From assembly GCA_020740775.1 (NCBI GenBank), contig JAHEWK010000005.1, positions 2,480,001-2,544,000 of the forward strand: DNA of 64,000 bases, in the 5' to 3' direction. Position 1 is the first letter of the stretch, and every line of letters begins with the position of its first letter. The DNA is from Ilyonectria destructans. Its lineage: Eukaryota > Ascomycota > Sordariomycetes > Hypocreales > Nectriaceae. Made by a program: the position numbers and the translations under genes. Shown here one piece after another: positions 60,711-64,000 of the stretch. The notes beneath the pieces are model-generated. The model had not been told where the DNA came from. It worked only from the letters and a program-made list of their open reading frames with translations, and made no database searches.

Positions 60711-61173
60711 ACGACTTGAGATAGGGAGTTATACGGGGCCATGTTGCCATTTCACGCCAGACTCGCCCCATGATGCGGTCTTGTCGTTTCTTGTTTCTTG
60801 TTTTTGTTTGTGACACATCCATGTGCTCTGGACCCGTAACCCGGTGTTGGAGCGCTCCCTTGGTGATTTTTGGTTTCTTCGTCCAGAGCTGGAGCGCGAA
60901 CAGACGGATGGGGTCAGGCACCTCGCAGGAACTGAGCAACAGCATACGTCCTATAGATGATGACGGCCCTAGCAGAGAGAACATAAAAAAGTTTGCTTGT
61001 GTGTTTTGGGGTGCATTTTGGACTTGGGGTTTTGTAAAGATATCATGTCTTGACTTGCTATGTGGTTTCCCTATGGACATGAGACGGGGACATACAACCC
61101 CTGAAGACGCCATCTACATCAATAAGATTCATTCATCGTTTGCCCTGCTCTTTCTTACCGAGTCACATGTCCT
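60711..61173. other. Convergent intergenic region
   Basis: 3' ends of LAG1 and the acyl-CoA synthetase. Some plus-strand frames extend through but no gene is supported. Confidence 0.5.
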
Positions 61174-63338
61174 TCACTTTGTCTCTTCCAACCCGAGCGT
61201 CTCCCGCGCTGTGTCCCGCAGCTTGAACTTCTGGATCTTGCCGCTCGCCGTCTTGGGATACTCGTCGGCCCAGAAGACGTACTTGGGCACCAGGTGCTTC
61301 GACAACCGCGTCGCCACCCACGACCGCACCGTCTCGGGAGTGAGCGTGTGCTGCTGCTCGCTTTCTTCGACCGTCGCCGCCTCGTCGTTGCTCGGCTTCC
61401 ATCCCCGTGCTGGGATCACGAAGGCGGCGACGGCCTCGCCCAGCCGCTCGTCTGGAACGCCGACGACGCTGGCCTCGCGCACGCCGACGTGCGTCATCAG
61501 ACAGTCCTCCACTTCGAGGGGGTGGATGTTCTCGCCGCCGCGGATAATCAGGTCCTTGATGCGCCCGGTGATTTGCACGTAGCCGTCCTTGTCCATCTCG
61601 GCCTCGTCGCCCGAGTACATCCACACCGTGCCGTCTTCGGGGTCCGCCAGCCGCACCTCGGCCGTGCGCGCCTCGTCCCCGTAGTAGCCCTTCATGACGA
61701 GGTATCCCGCGGCTGCGAGCTCGCCCCGCTCGCCAAGGGGAAGGACGCGGTTCCGGTCGTGCGGGTCGACGACCTTGACGCCGGTGTGCGGCATCGGGAC
61801 GCCGACGCTGGCGGTGCGCTTGGCCAGCGGATCCGAAGGCGACGTCATGCAGCTGACGGGGCTGGTCTCGGTCATGCCGTAGCAGATGACGACGTCGCCG
61901 AGGCCGAGCCGGGCATAGAGGGTGCGCATGAGAGACTCGGGGACGCTGCTGCCAGCGACGATGCCCTTGGTGAGGTTCTTCGGCGCCGAGTCCACGACCT
62001 CGCCTGAGTCGAGCGCCTCGAGGACCGCAACTAACATGGTGCTCACGCCGTAGAGGCCCGTGGCGTCGTGGTCGACGCACATGCGCAGCGTGGCGACGGG
62101 GTCGAAGGCTGGGCTAGGGAAAAGGATGGCCGCACCCGTGGTGGCCGTTGCCATGTAGCCCAGGACGCTGCCGAAGCAGTGGAACAGGGGCGGCGGGACG
62201 ACGATGCGGTCCTGCGGCACGAGACCCATGCGGTTTGCGATCAGAGCGCCGTTGTTGAGGATGGAGCGGTGGGAGAGCATGGCAGCTTTGGGGGTTGACG
62301 TAGTCCCGGAGGTGAACTGGATATTGACAGTTTCGTTTGGGTCCAGGCGCTCATCCGGCGTGATAGGACGGTCAGAGCCCTCGAGGAGGATGGTGGAGGG
62401 CGTCAGGGCGCGGCAACCCTCGAGGTTGAAGTTGATATCAGGGTGGCTGGCACGGTTATCCACGACGATGACCTTCTTTAGCGAGGGAACAGTCTCGCTT
62501 TGGATGGATGAAGCGTCGAGGTCGCCAACTATGCTCTCGAGCAGAGGCTGGTTACATCTCCCCTTGCCAGGCCGGTACGCCAGATCCGTCACGGCCCCGA
62601 TAATCAGAACTTCGACGGCGAGGTGCTTCAGCGCAGCAGCGACCTGCCGATCGTTGAAGCCCGGGTTCAGGGGCACAAGAACGGCGCCGAGCTTGAAGAT
62701 GGCGTAGGTGAGGGCGGCGAAGTCGGGTGTGTTGCCGAGGGAGACGGCGACCCTATCGCCCTTGCGGACGCCAAGAGAGGCGAGCGACGCGGCGAGCCGG
62801 TTGGAGAGCAGGTCGAGGGCATAGTACGAGAGCGATGTTTCGGTGGAGGAGATCGAGAGTGACGGCGATGATGGGGAGCGGGCAATGACGGCTGGGCGGT
62901 CGCCGTGGGAGGAGACGATGGAGGAGAAGTGCTGAGGAATGGTGCCGGTGTAAAGGGCGGGCTGAGAGAGTGGGTGTTAGTGATGTGTAGTATCATGAGA
63001 TGATGACGTGAGTTGCGTTGACGTCAACAGATGACAGAGGACTCATACAGCATGCCAATCTCCTCATTGACCCCAAAGCTGTCGTCGTCATAGCTTGAAG
63101 AGAAGGGCACCATCTCAGGCCATGGACACTTGTGCGTGTATTCACCTCCCCATTCTCATCATGACATGTATGCGCAAATCAACAGACTGAAAAGAAGCCA
63201 TCCAGCACGTACCTCTTCAGGACCCCATCGAAGGCTCAACCCTGCCGTGGCGATTGCCCGTCGCTGTTGCAACGTTCTCCTCCCACTCGTAACCCCGCTC
63301 GCAAGACAGCGTCTGGCCAGTCCTCGCATCGTTATCAT
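61174..63338 (-). CDS. Acyl-CoA synthetase, ACSF2-like, probably mitochondrial
   Basis: An adenylate-forming enzyme activating carboxylic (probably medium-chain fatty) acids to CoA thioesters. Best model: exons 63213..63338 and 61174..62961, phase 0, 637 aa, intron 251 nt. Exon 1 is Arg/Ala-rich (MRGLARRCLASGVTSGRRTL), fitting a mitochondrial presequence. Exon 2 begins PALYTGTIPQHFSSIVSSHGD, followed by A-domain motifs: FTSGTTSTPKAAMLSH (P-loop; the usual Gly after the second Thr is Ser), CYGMTETSPVSCM, YSGDEAEMDKDGY, GRIKDLIIRGGENIHP and the catalytic Lys in KTASGKIQKF. No PTS1 tripeptide (ends ETK). Whether a further small exon lies inside the 251-nt intron (about 63045-63135) is unsettled; its frame has no good phase-0 donor. 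Exact substrate unknown. Convergent with LAG1. Confidence 0.85.
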
Positions 63339-64000
63339 TGTCGCCGTTGTGCCCGCATTGACGGGAGTAAACTCTGACTGGGTCCGTCGGCTGAGTTGAA
63401 GATGTGGCCAATTTCTCTCTCTCGACTGATAGCTCTGTCGCCGTGAGATGATAGAGCTCACGCTCAGTCTCGGCGTGTCAATTGATTAGTTGTTGATTTA
63501 TGTGGACTCAATGTCTCACTCGCACTTTCGCGTCTGGCGACTGGTGTCCCGTCTCTCGTCCGTCCTTTGCGTGGAACAAACAGTTGCCACGGCCGGTCTG
63601 AACCAAGATCATCACTGCTTCCCCCCCTCGCCTCGGCTACCATCGCCAATGATAGCCGTGCCTCCGCTTCCTTTCCCCTCTCCACTTGAGCGGCATGCAT
63701 GCGTACAGACGGAGAACGGGGCGTGGAACCGTAACCCAGTTCCTTTCCCCTCAGCTATTCGCCCAATGAATGGGGCCGAGAGCGAGGCGCATGCGTACCA
63801 AATCTGGGGAAAATGCGGGGTTGCAATAGAAATCGCGAAGCCAAGTTGGGCAGTCGAACTGAATTGAGCCAAGCCAACCCAGATAAGGAAACATTTCGTG
63901 GTGAGAGACCCGATACATACTGTGTGTATATGCTTGACACGGGTGGACGGAGGTAACCTTGACAAGGGGTAACAAAGCCAAGGCCATCTGGTTGGTCGAT
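63339..64000. other. Upstream region of the acyl-CoA synthetase
   Basis: Promoter side of the leftward acyl-CoA synthetase gene, running to the window edge. No gene recognised; the next gene may begin outside the window. Confidence 0.45.

Noticed and set aside
61163..62080. 305-codon minus-strand frame over the acyl-CoA synthetase
   Set aside because: It is a GC-rich shadow in another frame on the same strand; the true frame contains all adenylation motifs.

Overview
This window is nuclear DNA of a filamentous ascomycete (Pezizomycotina, most likely a Sordariomycete). The genes carry short spliceosomal introns of about 45-175 nt with GTRNGN donors and YAG acceptors. The proteins are typical of moulds: an MtfA-type C2H2 regulator, a Cdc11-type septin, Atg29, an Hsv2-type PROPPIN, a Lag1 ceramide synthase and a dynein light intermediate chain. 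Exon structures were built by hand, joining reading frames through splice sites and checking phase. Each feature spans first to last codon, with exon coordinates in its evidence text. No plasmid, phage, CRISPR, rRNA or tRNA signal was seen.

Left half (1-31.4 kb) is gene-poor. It holds an mtfA-like zinc-finger regulator (2.5-3.6 kb), then about 10 kb with no supported gene, a GRDP/DUF1399-type protein (13.7-15.6 kb), about 6 kb that looks more AT-rich and has no supported gene apart from one doubtful small ORF, an Est1/SMG7-like protein with an N-terminal zinc-finger-like exon (22.8-25.2 kb), and another 6 kb without a supported gene. These intervals contain short minisatellites and many TAGGTA/TACGTA-type palindromic words.

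Right half (31.4-63.3 kb) is dense and mostly housekeeping. In order: a Tcd-type tRNA t6A dehydratase (-) divergent from an Mgr3-like mitochondrial TPR protein (+); an Arb2-domain protein (-); ATG29 (-), which includes a 10-nt micro-exon; a small basic hypothetical protein (-); a SPATA20/SSP411-type thioredoxin-domain protein (+); dynein light intermediate chain (-), divergent from the U2 snRNP/RES protein IST3 (+); the PROPPIN HSV2 (-); septin CDC11 (+); a Bax-inhibitor-1 family membrane protein (-); ceramide synthase LAG1 (+); and a probably mitochondrial acyl-CoA synthetase (-).

The genes do not form one pathway. Some neighbours share a theme: two mitochondrial-membrane proteins share a promoter interval, two autophagy genes lie about 10 kb apart, and two lipid-metabolism genes converge at the right end. 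I saw no biosynthetic gene cluster and no clearly new multi-gene system. The most useful observations are gene-model features (micro-exon, 15-nt first exon, unusual introns), the domain combination in the Est1-like protein, and the unexplained gene-free intervals.
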